DNA of 64,000 nucleotides from Mucilaginibacter paludis DSM 18603 (GTDB taxonomy: Bacteria; Bacteroidota; Bacteroidia; Sphingobacteriales; Sphingobacteriaceae). The notes beneath the pieces were generated by a model. It did no database searches and was not told the DNA's origin. It was given only the letters and a program-made list of their open reading frames with translations. Made by a program: the position numbers and the translations under genes. The first letter of the stretch is position 1. Every line of letters starts with the position of its first letter. The stretch lies in assembly GCF_000166195.2 (NCBI RefSeq), contig NZ_CM001403.1:3490432-3554431 (forward strand). Reading direction: 5' to 3'. Below are positions 18,037 to 27,375 of the stretch, piece by piece.

Positions 18037-19869
18037 ATGATCAAAAAGTTATTACTTATTATTTTAATTTGCGGCATAGCACCCGTTTACGGGCAAACCA
18101 TTAAAACCGATGTGGTAGTAATTGGCGGCGGGGCAAGCGGCGTTGCCGCAGCTATACAAGCGGCACGGAGCAAGGTTAAAACCCTGCTTATAGAGCCCGG
18201 CCCCTGGCTTGGGGGCAGCCTTACCGCCGGGGGGAATTGCATCGTTGAGGCCAATCGTAATTTACCATCAGGGATATGGGGGGAGTTTAGAAGGCACGTG
18301 CGCGATTTTTATAAAAAGGAACCGGGATACGATACTGCGCTAAACGCCGCGTTAAAGTTTGAACCATACACCGGTTCAGCCATCTTAAAAAAGATAACCG
18401 ATACCGTAAAACGCCTTACCGTTAAAACAAAAACGCCCTGGACGGCGATCAAAAAAAATGGCGACGGCTGGGAGGTGACGATTACCGAGGATGGCAAGCC
18501 CGTTATTGTAAAAGCAAGCGTAGTGATTGATGCTACCGAAACGGGCGATGTTGCCGCGAAAGCGGGAGTTAAGTTTGATGTAGGTTTTGAAAGTAATAAA
18601 ACCACCGGCGAAGCCCTTGCACCCAATGAGGCCTCGCCGCTGATACAGGAAATTACCTGGATAGCTATTTTAAAGGATTATGGCCGCGCTGCCGACCGCA
18701 CAATACCCAAGCCGGAAGGATATAATGCTGCCGATTACGCTTGCCTGAAAAGCAAAGACATTAAAAAAATGCTTGCCGATGGCAGGCTGCCCAACGACAA
18801 ATACATGATTAAGTGGGGCGAATGCGCCAACAGTTTCCCGGTTACTATGGAACAACTGGAACCGGAGCAGCGCGATGCCTTTTATAAAAAGGCAAAACTG
18901 AAAACACTGGGGCTGATCTATTATATGGAAACCGAATTGGGCCTCAAAAACCTGAGCCTTGATTTCCAGGAATTTGGCACGCCCGACAAGTTGCCTTACA
19001 TCCCATACATGCGCGAGGCGCGCCGTGCCAAGGGCTTGATCCGGATGTCGTTGAATGATATTTATACGCCCTACGATAATGCGTCCAAGCTATACCGTAC
19101 ATCTATCGCCGTTGGCGATGCCAGTCCGGGTCAGCATTATGCCGCGGGGAGCAATGCACCTAAAACTAATTACCCGCCGATGCCCGGTTATAGTATACCC
19201 ATGGGAGCCGTGGTGATTAAAGAGCTTGATAATTTGCTGGTTACCGAGAAGGCCATGTCTACTACGCACCTCACCAACGCGAGCACCTTCTATCCTTCTG
19301 TGCAAATGACATTGGGGCAGGGCGCGGGTACTATTGCCGCTTATTGCGCATTTTTTAAAACCACCACAAAAAATTTGCAGGTGCGTAAAATACAAACCGA
19401 ACTACTGGACTATAAAGGCTACTTGATGCCCTTTGTGGATATAGATCCTAAGGATGTCTATTTCAGGTCGATACAGCAGGTCGGTGCAACCGGTATGCTG
19501 AGAGGCGTACAAAAAGTGAATGGAAAAACAAGCGCGGTATATTTTTTGCCCGATTCGGCGGTAAAAACCAGCGAGATCAAACCCATTATGCTCGATCTTT
19601 ATACCCGGTCGTTTTTATGGTACAATAAAAACAAACCCGGCGAACTGTTTACGGTTGGCAACCTGCTATCTTTTATCAGCGAAATGACCTTAGCCGATCC
19701 CGAAAACCTGGAGCATAAAATGAAAGCCGCCTGGAAAACAACCTATAAATTTACATCAGACTTTGACACCAAAAGGCCAGTTACCCGCCGCGAGTTTGCT
19801 GTTTTAACCAACAAGTTTATCAATCCGTTTGCACGGATGGTAGATATAACCGGGAGATTTGTGAATTAA
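18037..19869 (+). CDS. Exported FAD-dependent oxidoreductase
   Basis: This 610-residue protein has a signal peptide (about 1-19, ending VYGQ). The FAD-binding Rossmann motif VVIGGGASGVAAAI (27-40) is followed by LIEPGPWLGGSLTAGG, and the second part of the FAD domain carries VVIDATETGDVAAKAG. This is the FAD_oxidored (PF12831-like) group, often annotated near xanthan lyase or carbohydrate-use genes in Bacteroidota. It probably acts in the periplasm on an unknown, perhaps sugar-derived, substrate. It is monocistronic; the nearest downstream hairpins are the tandem ones at 20143-20505. Confidence 0.88.
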   Translation: MIKKLLLIILICGIAPVYGQTIKTDVVVIGGGASGVAAAIQAARSKVKTLLIEPGPWLGGSLTAGGNCIVEANRNLPSGIWGEFRRHVRDFYKKEPGYDTALNAALKFEPYTGSAILKKITDTVKRLTVKTKTPWTAIKKNGDGWEVTITEDGKPVIVKASVVIDATETGDVAAKAGVKFDVGFESNKTTGEALAPNEASPLIQEITWIAILKDYGRAADRTIPKPEGYNAADYACLKSKDIKKMLADGRLPNDKYMIKWGECANSFPVTMEQLEPEQRDAFYKKAKLKTLGLIYYMETELGLKNLSLDFQEFGTPDKLPYIPYMREARRAKGLIRMSLNDIYTPYDNASKLYRTSIAVGDASPGQHYAAGSNAPKTNYPPMPGYSIPMGAVVIKELDNLLVTEKAMSTTHLTNASTFYPSVQMTLGQGAGTIAAYCAFFKTTTKNLQVRKIQTELLDYKGYLMPFVDIDPKDVYFRSIQQVGATGMLRGVQKVNGKTSAVYFLPDSAVKTSEIKPIMLDLYTRSFLWYNKNKPGELFTVGNLLSFISEMTLADPENLEHKMKAAWKTTYKFTSDFDTKRPVTRREFAVLTNKFINPFARMVDITGRFVN

Positions 19870-20521
19870 TAAACATCCAAAGGTTGATTATGATGGGTAT
19901 AGTTAGCGGTGGCATTTATGCGATTAGCTCTCCCCGGAGGGCGCGCCTGATATCTTTTTGGATAATAGGGCTGGGCGTTATTAATTAAAAACGTCATTCC
20001 GATGAGGTACGAAGAGGAATCTTCTGCACGCGACCGGTTTGCTGCAGGCTTATCGCTCGTAAAAGGTCCCTCATTCTTCGGGATGACATAGCTGGGATGG
20101 TTCAAAAATTTTTTTCCAGCACCGATTAAATATCTAATAACAAAATCGGCCTTGCTGTTCATCTCAACAAGGCCGATTTCATCTCTTCTGCACGCACCTG
20201 GTTTGCTACAGGCTTATCGCTCGCAAAAGGTCCCTCATTCTTCGGGATGACATAACTGGGATGGTCCAAAAACTTGTACCAGCACCGATTAAAACATCCA
20301 ATAACAAAATCGGCCTTGCTGTTCATCTCAAGAAGGCCGATTTATCTCTTCTGCACGCACCTGGTTTGCTACAGGCTTATCGCTCGCAAAAGGTCCCTCA
20401 TTCTTCGGGATGACATAACTGGGATGGTCCAAAACTTGTACCAGCATCGATTAAAACATCCAATAACAAAATCGGCCTTGCTGATCATCTCAACAAGGCC
20501 GATTTTATCAATTAAAAAATC
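19870..20521. repeat. Three tandem ~164-base units, each carrying a terminator hairpin
   Basis: Units start at CTTCTGCACG in 20021, 20185 and 20348 (spacing 164 and 163) and run to about 20510. Each contains GGTCCCTCATTCTTCGGGAT, ACCAGCACCGATTAAA-like sequence, and a hairpin AAATCGGCCTTG / CAAGGCCGATTT at 20143-20179, 20307-20343 and 20469-20505. The first unit also retains the left half of the GTCATTCCGATGAGG palindromic repeat (19991-20020). The array separates the convergent FAD oxidoreductase and YfhO genes. A frame running across part of it is repeat translation, not a gene. Confidence 0.85.
20469..20505 (-). terminator. Terminator of the YfhO gene (one of three copies)
   Basis: A 12-base perfect stem AAATCGGCCTTG / CAAGGCCGATTT lies 17 bases beyond the YfhO stop. 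Both arms end in A/T runs, so it could stop transcription from either side. Two further copies lie behind it in the tandem array. Confidence 0.65.
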
Positions 20522-22996
20522 CTATTTTTTTGCCTCTGCGGGTACGCCAAAGTTTTTTTTCCTGGTTTCCAAAAACAAAGCGCCAATCAACACCAATACC
20601 AGGATAATGGAGCTTGCCATCGAAATCTTCTCGCCGGTATAATAAGATGCAGGGTGAAATATAAAATCAATTTTATGGTTACCAACCGGGATTTGAGCGG
20701 CACGTAATACATAATCCGCACGGAAATACGGTTTCTCCACATCATCTATCATCATCTTCCAACCTTTATCATAATATATTTCAGAGAATACAGCAATCTG
20801 CGGCGTAGTTGAACCACTTTGATAAACTAAATGATCGGGGCTGTAACTTACCAGTTTAATGAAGCCGGTAGTATCTAAAGCCGACTGCTTCTCATCAATC
20901 AATTTGCTGTATTTGTTATCTACTATGGCTTCATTTGCCGGGTCAAAACTGCTAATGGCCTGCATTTCCTCATCCGCAGTTTGGGCATACTTTACATTTT
21001 TTACAAACCAGGCATGGCCGCATGCGGTTTCATTGGCATGCATACTTAAGGCCTGTGTTTTAGGGTCGGTAGTGATGATATACTTGGTGTTCAACATATC
21101 CAGTACATCCTGGTTGATGCTTTTGCTGAATTGGTTATCAATCAACTCATCAAAACGTTTTAACCTGGCCGCACTGTAGCCACTGATGGATTTATGGAAA
21201 TAAGGTGTAAAGGCATCAGTTTTAATAGGCTGCGATGTATCAAATACGCGGTAATCCGGGTCGCTATCGCGCATAATCATCTGGTCGATATCGCGTGGTT
21301 TAGGTTGCTGAACGTCTTGCTTATCAACAAAACTCTCATCTTTTAAATAACGTTTGTCAATTGTCCACAAATCTACCAGGGTAATAGCCAAAAATGCCAC
21401 CGAAAGTACGGTAACGTTGATCTTTTGTTTGATAAATGCCCAAAGCAGGCCGAAAGCGAGGAGCACGAAAACCAGCGAGCGGAAAGCATCTGAACGAGCT
21501 ACCGAAATCCTGTCTTGCGTTAAAGCGTTTACTACCGTGTTGGCCATGCCGCTGTCGCCCTTAAATATTTGTGTTAACTGGTCGGTAAGCATTTGGTTCT
21601 GGCTGTTTCTGAACGACAGGAACAGATCCGGAACAACTAAGATGATCAGGCAGATGCCTCCTGTAATGTACAAGGCTATCAGCAGCTTTTTAAATAAAGG
21701 CGCTTTATCTTTGGTGGCGATCACTTCGTTAACCGCTAAAAAGGCTAATACAGGGAAGCACAGCATCGCGACAGCCAAAATAGAATCAACCGCCCTGAAT
21801 TTATTGTATAGCGGGAAGTAGTTAAAGAAAAGATCGGACAGGAAAGGTAAGTTTTTACCGAATGAAAGGAATACGGTGAGCAGTACCGCACCCAGCAACC
21901 ACCATTTGATGCGGTTTTTTACAATGATCAACCCCAAAACAAACAGGAAGAATATTACTGCGCCGTAGTAGTTTGGCCCCTCGGTAAAGGGTTTATCACC
22001 CCAATAAAGGCCCAATTGCTGCGAGAAGTTAACCGCCTGCGTCGGGTCCACGCCTTTGTCTATCAGAACCTTGGCTACCTTTGAGTCTTCTCCGGCAGTG
22101 GTGCTGCTGCTGCCACCATATACGTTCGGTACTAAAAAGGTAAGGCATTCGGCAACGCCCTGGCTATACTCGTATGTATAATCCCTTGCTAAACCATTAC
22201 TTGGCTCCTTGGTGTTTTGTGTAAGGTTTGATTGCCCACGGATGGTATCTTTTCCATACTCGTAAGTACTCCATAATGAGGATGCGTTAACACCGATGGC
22301 CAATAAAGTGGCAAGTGCTAAATATCCTATGGATTTAAAAAATGTAGCTGTTGTTTTCCCTTTAATAGCGTGGTAAAGTTCAATACCAACCAAAATCATG
22401 ATAGCGAACATCAGATAATAGGTCATCTGGATATGATTCGCCCTAATCTCCATCGCCAGAAAGAATGCGGTTAATGCGGCGCCCAAAAGGTACTTACCCC
22501 GTAAAGCTAAGATAATACCGGCTAAAATTGGCGCAAAAAAAGCGATGGCAAACGATTGGTTTGAATGCCCCGCAACCAGCAATATAATATTGTATGATGA
22601 AAATGTGAAGGCAATTGCGCCCGCAGCAGCCAGCCAGGGATTCAGTTTTAATACGCAAAGTAACAGGTACGACCCTAACAACAGCAATAATACTGTATCA
22701 ACTGGGTTAGGAAATATCGATTTGATTGTGCTGATGATATGGCTGGTAATATTGGCGGAATAAGGTGCCCATATTTGAAAGGTAGGCATACCGCCTAAAA
22801 CCTGGTTGGTCCATAGGATGGTGGTATCCTTGGCACGATAGTCCATAATTTCTTTTTGGGTGGACTGTGCCCGCGTAACGTCATTTTGCCCCAGTGCTTT
22901 ACCCTTAAATGCGGGTGTAAAATAAACAAAGCAGATTGCGAAAAAAATTCCAACAATGGCCAAGTGAATGCCATTTTGTTTAAACCAATTGTTCAT
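20522..22996 (-). CDS. YfhO-family multispanning membrane protein
   Basis: This 824-residue integral membrane protein has an N-terminal transmembrane helix (about 10-28), many hydrophobic segments up to residue ~530, an extracytoplasmic domain (about 560-790) and a last helix near 795-812. The pattern and the motif LPWxxA-like NPWLAAAGAIAFTFSSYN fit YfhO (PF09586), a GT-C-type glycosyltransferase-like family linked to lipoteichoic-acid glycosylation in Firmicutes; in Bacteroidota the acceptor is unknown. The start is supported by a TATTTTTG box 20 bases upstream. Downstream it faces three tandem terminator hairpins. Confidence 0.9.
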   Translation of the reverse strand: MNNWFKQNGIHLAIVGIFFAICFVYFTPAFKGKALGQNDVTRAQSTQKEIMDYRAKDTTILWTNQVLGGMPTFQIWAPYSANITSHIISTIKSIFPNPVDTVLLLLLGSYLLLCVLKLNPWLAAAGAIAFTFSSYNIILLVAGHSNQSFAIAFFAPILAGIILALRGKYLLGAALTAFFLAMEIRANHIQMTYYLMFAIMILVGIELYHAIKGKTTATFFKSIGYLALATLLAIGVNASSLWSTYEYGKDTIRGQSNLTQNTKEPSNGLARDYTYEYSQGVAECLTFLVPNVYGGSSSTTAGEDSKVAKVLIDKGVDPTQAVNFSQQLGLYWGDKPFTEGPNYYGAVIFFLFVLGLIIVKNRIKWWLLGAVLLTVFLSFGKNLPFLSDLFFNYFPLYNKFRAVDSILAVAMLCFPVLAFLAVNEVIATKDKAPLFKKLLIALYITGGICLIILVVPDLFLSFRNSQNQMLTDQLTQIFKGDSGMANTVVNALTQDRISVARSDAFRSLVFVLLAFGLLWAFIKQKINVTVLSVAFLAITLVDLWTIDKRYLKDESFVDKQDVQQPKPRDIDQMIMRDSDPDYRVFDTSQPIKTDAFTPYFHKSISGYSAARLKRFDELIDNQFSKSINQDVLDMLNTKYIITTDPKTQALSMHANETACGHAWFVKNVKYAQTADEEMQAISSFDPANEAIVDNKYSKLIDEKQSALDTTGFIKLVSYSPDHLVYQSGSTTPQIAVFSEIYYDKGWKMMIDDVEKPYFRADYVLRAAQIPVGNHKIDFIFHPASYYTGEKISMASSIILVLVLIGALFLETRKKNFGVPAEAKK

Positions 22997-23015
22997 TAAT
23001 GTGAGATATGATTTT

Positions 23016-23023
23016 CAAAAATA
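23016..23023 (-). promoter_or_regulatory. Bacteroidota -7 box of the YfhO gene
   Basis: The minus strand reads TATTTTTG, matching TAnnTTTG, 19 bases before the YfhO ATG. No clear -33 element was seen. Confidence 0.4.
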
Positions 23024-23065
23024 GGAAATTGAGCGAGAATTGAAACTATTAGTTGTATTAGATTG

Positions 23066-23356
23066 TTAACAACGTTGCGCGCCGCTCCTCAATGCAAAAA
23101 ATAGCAACGCCATTCCGGCTATGCTGATCAGGTAAGCAATGATACGTATTTTATCGTATTCCTCGCGCTCGCGGCGTAATTTGTAGATATTGTATAAAGC
23201 AAGCAGGCCTATTACAACCCAGAAAAACCAATTGATCTGGGTGCATTCCGCAAAAAACTGCATGCCTAAAACCAGCACGATGTAGTTGGTAGTGATGAGG
23301 AAGAATGACTCGGGTGTACCGAAATGTTTGCGTTTATATAGCCCTTCGGGAAGCAT
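23066..23356 (-). CDS. Small membrane protein, unknown
   Basis: This 96-residue protein has three predicted transmembrane helices (about 19-35, 42-58 and 74-90) separated by a basic/acidic stretch (KLRREREEYDKIR). The family is not recognised. It follows the DUF4834 gene by two bases, so the two are cotranscribed and probably function together in the inner membrane. It ends about 70 bases upstream of the YfhO start, on the same strand. Confidence 0.75.
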   Translation of the reverse strand: MLPEGLYKRKHFGTPESFFLITTNYIVLVLGMQFFAECTQINWFFWVVIGLLALYNIYKLRREREEYDKIRIIAYLISIAGMALLFFALRSGAQRC

Positions 23357-23358
23357 AA

Positions 23359-23607
23359 TTACTTTATTTCTTCGTAATCAATATAATCACCTTCCGAATC
23401 GGGAATAGAACTTTTGGTTTGGGGGATTTTATCAACTCTTACTGAGCCATCTGTATGGCGTGGGCGCGGCTGGCTATATTGCTGCTGGCTATGTTGCTGT
23501 GCCTTATTAACCAAGCCCTGGAAAAGCATCGGCAATACCAAACGTATAAGCAGGCGTATAATGTAATACACACAGGCCAGAATAACTAAAAATTCGACTA
23601 CAAACAT
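23359..23607 (-). CDS. DUF4834-like small membrane-anchored protein
   Basis: This 82-residue protein has one N-terminal transmembrane helix (about 4-30), a glutamine-rich linker (QQHSQQQYSQPRPR), and a C-terminal tail ending GDYIDYEEIK. That tail, together with a short N-terminal anchor, is characteristic of DUF4834 in Bacteroidota. Function is unknown. It is the first gene of a two-gene unit with the following 96-residue membrane protein. Confidence 0.75.
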   Translation of the reverse strand: MFVVEFLVILACVYYIIRLLIRLVLPMLFQGLVNKAQQHSQQQYSQPRPRHTDGSVRVDKIPQTKSSIPDSEGDYIDYEEIK

Positions 23608-23639
23608 TGTTAATACTTATAAAAGAAGTACAAATATAT

Positions 23640-23995
23640 AAGTTAATAACGATAAAAATGTTTGCTTATGATAGGCGTGAAATTTTCGATGGAAATCTTT
23701 TTAAACCCTCACCTGATAAATTTAAAAACAGCGCAGTGATATCCAAAGCACATTGTGACCTTGCACGCGAAGAAGATTTCTCCCTACGGTCGAAATGACA
23801 ATGTTTAAGATACCCCAAAAATGTCATTTCGAACGAGGAACGAGAGAAATCTTCTGCAACAGAAGGGCAACCGGGCGCATTTCTATAGCAGACATATCCC
23901 GGCATAAAGGATTTCTACCACTGGTCGAAATGTTTTTTTTAAGGATTGACGATTTTGTTTAAGAAGTTACCTTAAAGTAGTGATCCCGGAAGCTA
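23640..23995. repeat. Gene-free spacer with a diverged palindromic repeat
   Basis: About 23757-23935 holds a repeat related to the GTCATTCCG family but reading GTCATTTCGAACGAGGAACG and GAAATCTTCTGC, with inverted GATTTCTCCCTACGGTCGAA on the left and GGATTTCTACCACTGGTCGA on the right. It forms a large imperfect palindrome. No gene is supported; short frames on both strands are translations of the repeat. Confidence 0.6.
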
Positions 23996-24838
23996 TTAGT
24001 GTTTTGCCAGTGTAAGCTCAACCCAGAAATCGGTCGGCTGCGCCATATCTCCAAATTGTTGCTGTCCGCCGCCCTCACCACCACCTCTGTGACCACCGCC
24101 GCCTCTGTGGCCGCCGCCACCGCCCATGCCTCCCATACCACCACCGCCGCCCATTCCGCCGCCGCCGCCAATACCGCCGCCTTCCATACCGCCTCTCCGA
24201 TCGCCGTTTGCACCGCTGGGGCGCTCTATCCCGTTGATGGATATGTTAATGGCAAGTTCGTTCTCTTTCTTTTTGTTGGGTTTTAAGTAAAGCATTTTTA
24301 GCGGGATGGCAGTTTCATAAACCAGGTTATGTTTGTCGTCAAAATTAATGGCGGCCTTAAAACCGTAGGTGTTTGATGTGGTGATCACATCGCTCTCCAC
24401 ATCCTTAAAACCTGCTACCCTGATGCTGGTCGACTCGATAAGCGAAGGACGTTTTACATCGTCGCCATCTTCCGGGCTGGGGCGGCTCATCAACGCCGCT
24501 TTATCAGGTATGGGATAGGTCATGCTGTAAACTTTATGCTTTTTGCCTTCGCCGTTTACCGATATGGTAATGCCGCCAGCCATTATTTTGCGTTTAAGCT
24601 GCCTGTCGGATACAAAGGCTACCACATAAAGCATGGTATCATCATTGGCAATAGCGTAATTCAGTTTAGTTTTAGGGTCATATAACGCCAGGGAATCGCC
24701 CCACTCAGTCATCCTGCCATCAATGGTGATATTGGCAGGCGCCTTTTGCATAGTTGGGGTTTTCTCTTGTGCATTTGCCTGTAAGGCGATGCCCGAAAAT
24801 AAAGATAGGATGAATGCGTATTTGATAATGCTTACCAT
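23996..24838 (-). CDS. Exported CBM9-like protein with glycine-rich C-terminus
   Basis: This 280-residue protein has a signal peptide (MVSIIKYAFILSLFSGIALQ, cleaved near ANAQ). I chose the ATG at 24838 because it opens the signal peptide; an upstream start at 25036 lies in repeat sequence. The body (about 30-215) resembles a carbohydrate-binding-module-9-like sugar-binding fold (ITIDGRMTEWGD near the N-terminus). A low-complexity tail made of Gly, Met, His and Arg (about residues 220-262) precedes a conserved-looking end FWVELTLAKH. The tail lies inside the domain, before its last strand, as an insertion. Its role is unknown; periplasmic or surface sugar binding is inferred. Confidence 0.75.
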   Translation of the reverse strand: MVSIIKYAFILSLFSGIALQANAQEKTPTMQKAPANITIDGRMTEWGDSLALYDPKTKLNYAIANDDTMLYVVAFVSDRQLKRKIMAGGITISVNGEGKKHKVYSMTYPIPDKAALMSRPSPEDGDDVKRPSLIESTSIRVAGFKDVESDVITTSNTYGFKAAINFDDKHNLVYETAIPLKMLYLKPNKKKENELAINISINGIERPSGANGDRRGGMEGGGIGGGGGMGGGGGMGGMGGGGGHRGGGGHRGGGEGGGQQQFGDMAQPTDFWVELTLAKH

Positions 24839-24939
24839 TGCCTGATGTGGTTTTAAATAACGCAACAACAATAACCAGCTTAAATGAATTTTTGATGAAA
24901 TTATACCGCCAAAGCCTATGTAGACAAACTTGTTACAGT

Positions 24940-25099
24940 TAATGTGCGAATGTGAGTAAATGTGCGAATGAGTAAGTATGCAAATGTGCAAGTGAATCAA
25001 GGCGCTTTCGATCCACAACTCAAGATACCGACTCAAGACTCTCCCGACTCAGAACTCAAGGCTCCCGGCTCAGGACTCAGAACTCAAAACACTCCCGGC
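24940..25099. repeat. Degenerate simple repeats abutting the uvrB stop
   Basis: The left part (about 24945-25000) is a string of ATGTGCGAATG/GCAAATGTGC units. The right part (about 25013-25099) is a string of degenerate ACTCCCGACTCAGG-like units (CTCAAGACTC, CTCCCGACTC, CTCCCGGCTCAGG). The uvrB stop codon TGA lies at the very edge of the last unit. The same second repeat family is inserted in the helicase gene at 61655-61905 and occurs briefly at 32446-32483. Confidence 0.7.
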
Positions 25100-27127
25100 T
25101 CAGGAAAACTTCTCTTCCATCATTTTTTCGAGTGCAAACATCTCATCGCGCAGCTTGGCTGCCAGTAAAAAGTCCATGCCTTTGGCTGCTGCCAGCATTT
25201 CTTTTTTAGTGTTCTCGATAGATTTTTTGAGTTCGGGTTTGCTCATGTACTGCACAATAGGATCGGCAGCCAGAGTAGCTGCGGTGTTCTCCACATAAGC
25301 ATATTGTACGCCGCCCTTAAAATCAACCACGGATGTTTGCTCTATAATGGCCTCGCGCGATTTGCCTACCGTTATCGGCGTAATGCCATGTTCCAGGTTA
25401 TAGGCAATCTGGATATCGCGCCTGCGGTTGGTTTCGTCCATTGTTATGCGCATCGAATCAGTAATTTTATCGGCATACATAATTACGCGCCCCCTGTCGT
25501 TACGGGCCGCGCGGCCAATGGTTTGGATAAGCGATCGCTCTGACCGCAGGAAACCTTCTTTATCAGCATCTAAAATAGCCACTAAGGATACCTCCGGTAA
25601 ATCAAGCCCTTCCCTTAACAGGTTGATGCCTATCAGCACATCAAACTCGCCTAAGCGCAGGCCGCGCAATATTTCAACCCGTTGCAGGGTTTTTACTTCC
25701 GAGTGGATGTAGCGGCACTTAATACCCAACTTATCCATGTATTTGGCCAGTTCTTCGGCCATGCGCTTGGTTAGGGTGGTTACCAGGATGCGGTCGCCTA
25801 ACTTAATGGTTTTATCAACCTCATCCAGTAAATCATCTACCTGGTTAATCACCGGGCGTACCTCAATCACCGGGTCCAGCAGGCCTGTTGGCCTTATCAC
25901 CTGTTCTACTACCACGCCGCCCGATTTTTCCAGCTCAAAATCGCCTGGGGTGGCACTTACGTATACGGTTTGCGGCGCCAGCCTTTCAAATTCCTGAAAG
26001 TTGAGGGGGCGATTATCCAAAGCAGCAGGCAAACGGAAACCATATTCTACCAGCGATATTTTGCGCGACCTGTCGCCGCCGTACATCGCCCTGATTTGCG
26101 GAACGGTAACGTGGCTCTCGTCAATCACCATCAAATAATCGTCGGGGAAGTAATCCAGCAGGCAAAAGGGGCGTGCGCCGGGCTTCCGTCCATCAAAAAA
26201 GCGCGAATAGTTTTCAATACCGGAGCAATAACCCAGTTCGCGGATCATTTCCAGGTCGTAGTTAACCCTTTCTTCTAACCGTTTGGCCTCTAAAAAGCGC
26301 CCATCATCAATAAATTGCTTTTTACGGGTTTCCAGCTCTTCCTGGATCTCCCATACCGATTGCTGGAACCGCTCGCGAGGGGCCACATACAGATTGGCGG
26401 GGTAAACCACCATATTCTGCATTTTCTCGATGGTTTTTCCGGTTGTTGGGTCAAAGGTGCTCAGCTCTTCAATATCATCGCCAAAAAAAGAAACCCGGTA
26501 GGCGTAGTCCATGTTGGCGGGCCAGATATCTACAATATCGCCTTTTACCCTAAAGTTACCCCGCCTGAAATCGGCGGTGGTGCGTGCATATAAAATTTCA
26601 ACCAGGCGGTGTAAAAACGCGTTACGGCTAACACGTGTACCTACAGCAAATTTGAAAACCGAGTTGGCAAAATCTTCGGGGTTACCCATACCGTAAATGC
26701 ACGAAATGGATGATACCACAATGATATCTCTCCGGCCCGACATTAATGACGAGGTTGTCCTGATCCGGAGTTTTTCAATCTCCTCGTTAATCTGTAAATC
26801 CTTTTCTATATAAGTATTTGAAGAGGGGATAAAAGCCTCAGGCTGATAATAATCGTAATAAGAAACGAAATAATTAACCGAATTTTCGGGAAAGAACTGC
26901 TTAAACTCGCCATACAACTGCGCGGCAAGCGTTTTGTTATGGCTTAAAATGAGCGTTGGCTTTTGAGTTTGCTCAATAATGTTGGCAACGGTAAATGTTT
27001 TGCCCGATCCGGTAACACCCAACAGCGTTTGGTAATTATCGCCATTATTGATCCCCTGTACCAGTTGCCTGATCGCTTCTGGTTGGTCGCCGGTAGGTTT
27101 ATATTGAGATGTGATCTTAAAATCCAT
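25100..27127 (-). CDS. uvrB: Excinuclease ABC subunit B
   Basis: This nucleotide-excision repair helicase-like subunit receives damaged DNA from UvrA and recruits UvrC. At 675 residues it has full length. Walker A GVTGSGKT is at 37-44; the damage-verifying beta-hairpin YYDYYQPEAFIP, the DESH Walker B, and motifs V and VI (GINLLREGLDLPE, QTIGRAARN) are present; the C-terminal UVR motif for UvrC contact occupies about 640-673. It stands alone. A TATTTTTG box sits 8 bases upstream of the ATG, implying a very short leader. The stop lies at the border of an intergenic repeat. Confidence 0.99.
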   Translation of the reverse strand: MDFKITSQYKPTGDQPEAIRQLVQGINNGDNYQTLLGVTGSGKTFTVANIIEQTQKPTLILSHNKTLAAQLYGEFKQFFPENSVNYFVSYYDYYQPEAFIPSSNTYIEKDLQINEEIEKLRIRTTSSLMSGRRDIIVVSSISCIYGMGNPEDFANSVFKFAVGTRVSRNAFLHRLVEILYARTTADFRRGNFRVKGDIVDIWPANMDYAYRVSFFGDDIEELSTFDPTTGKTIEKMQNMVVYPANLYVAPRERFQQSVWEIQEELETRKKQFIDDGRFLEAKRLEERVNYDLEMIRELGYCSGIENYSRFFDGRKPGARPFCLLDYFPDDYLMVIDESHVTVPQIRAMYGGDRSRKISLVEYGFRLPAALDNRPLNFQEFERLAPQTVYVSATPGDFELEKSGGVVVEQVIRPTGLLDPVIEVRPVINQVDDLLDEVDKTIKLGDRILVTTLTKRMAEELAKYMDKLGIKCRYIHSEVKTLQRVEILRGLRLGEFDVLIGINLLREGLDLPEVSLVAILDADKEGFLRSERSLIQTIGRAARNDRGRVIMYADKITDSMRITMDETNRRRDIQIAYNLEHGITPITVGKSREAIIEQTSVVDFKGGVQYAYVENTAATLAADPIVQYMSKPELKKSIENTKKEMLAAAKGMDFLLAAKLRDEMFALEKMMEEKFS

Positions 27128-27134
27128 AAGATAT

Positions 27135-27142
27135 CAAAAATA
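27135..27142 (-). promoter_or_regulatory. Bacteroidota -7 box of uvrB
   Basis: The minus strand reads TATTTTTG (TAnnTTTG), 7 bases from the ATG at 27127, so transcription would begin almost at the start codon. A -33 box is not evident. Confidence 0.35.
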
Positions 27143-27160
27143 CGAAAATTGATGTGCAAT

Positions 27161-27189
27161 AAAAAAGGGGAACCAACCCGTGGCTCCCC
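27161..27189 (-). terminator. Terminator downstream of ppnP
   Basis: On the minus strand GGGGAGCCA pairs with TGGTTCCCC (one G-U pair) around a 5-base loop, followed by six T. It faces the ppnP gene about 190 bases away and protects the uvrB promoter from read-through. Confidence 0.55.
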
Positions 27190-27375
27190 CTAAATCAAAC
27201 CTTATCAAACACCAGTAAACTGATGTCGTTTATAAATACGCCCCGGTATGCAGAATAGTTTTAACTCCTGTTTTTTTGACATAATGATGATGGGAGGGTG
27301 TGTTAGAAGCAAGAGGCAAGAAACAGGAGGTAAGAAAGAAGAGGCAAGAAGCAGGCTATGCGCTTGCTTTACTTG

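Noticed and set aside
15327..20440. Regular repeats considered as a possible CRISPR array
   Set aside because: Units are ~112-164 bases, palindromic and without short unique spacers; no cas genes nearby.
20274..20642. 122-residue plus-strand frame over the tandem array
   Set aside because: It reads through two repeat units into the antisense of the YfhO gene; the internal sequence duplication reflects the DNA repeat.
23999..24286. 95-residue frame opposite the CBM9-like gene
   Set aside because: Antisense of the glycine-rich coding stretch, giving an artificial Ala/Thr-rich frame.
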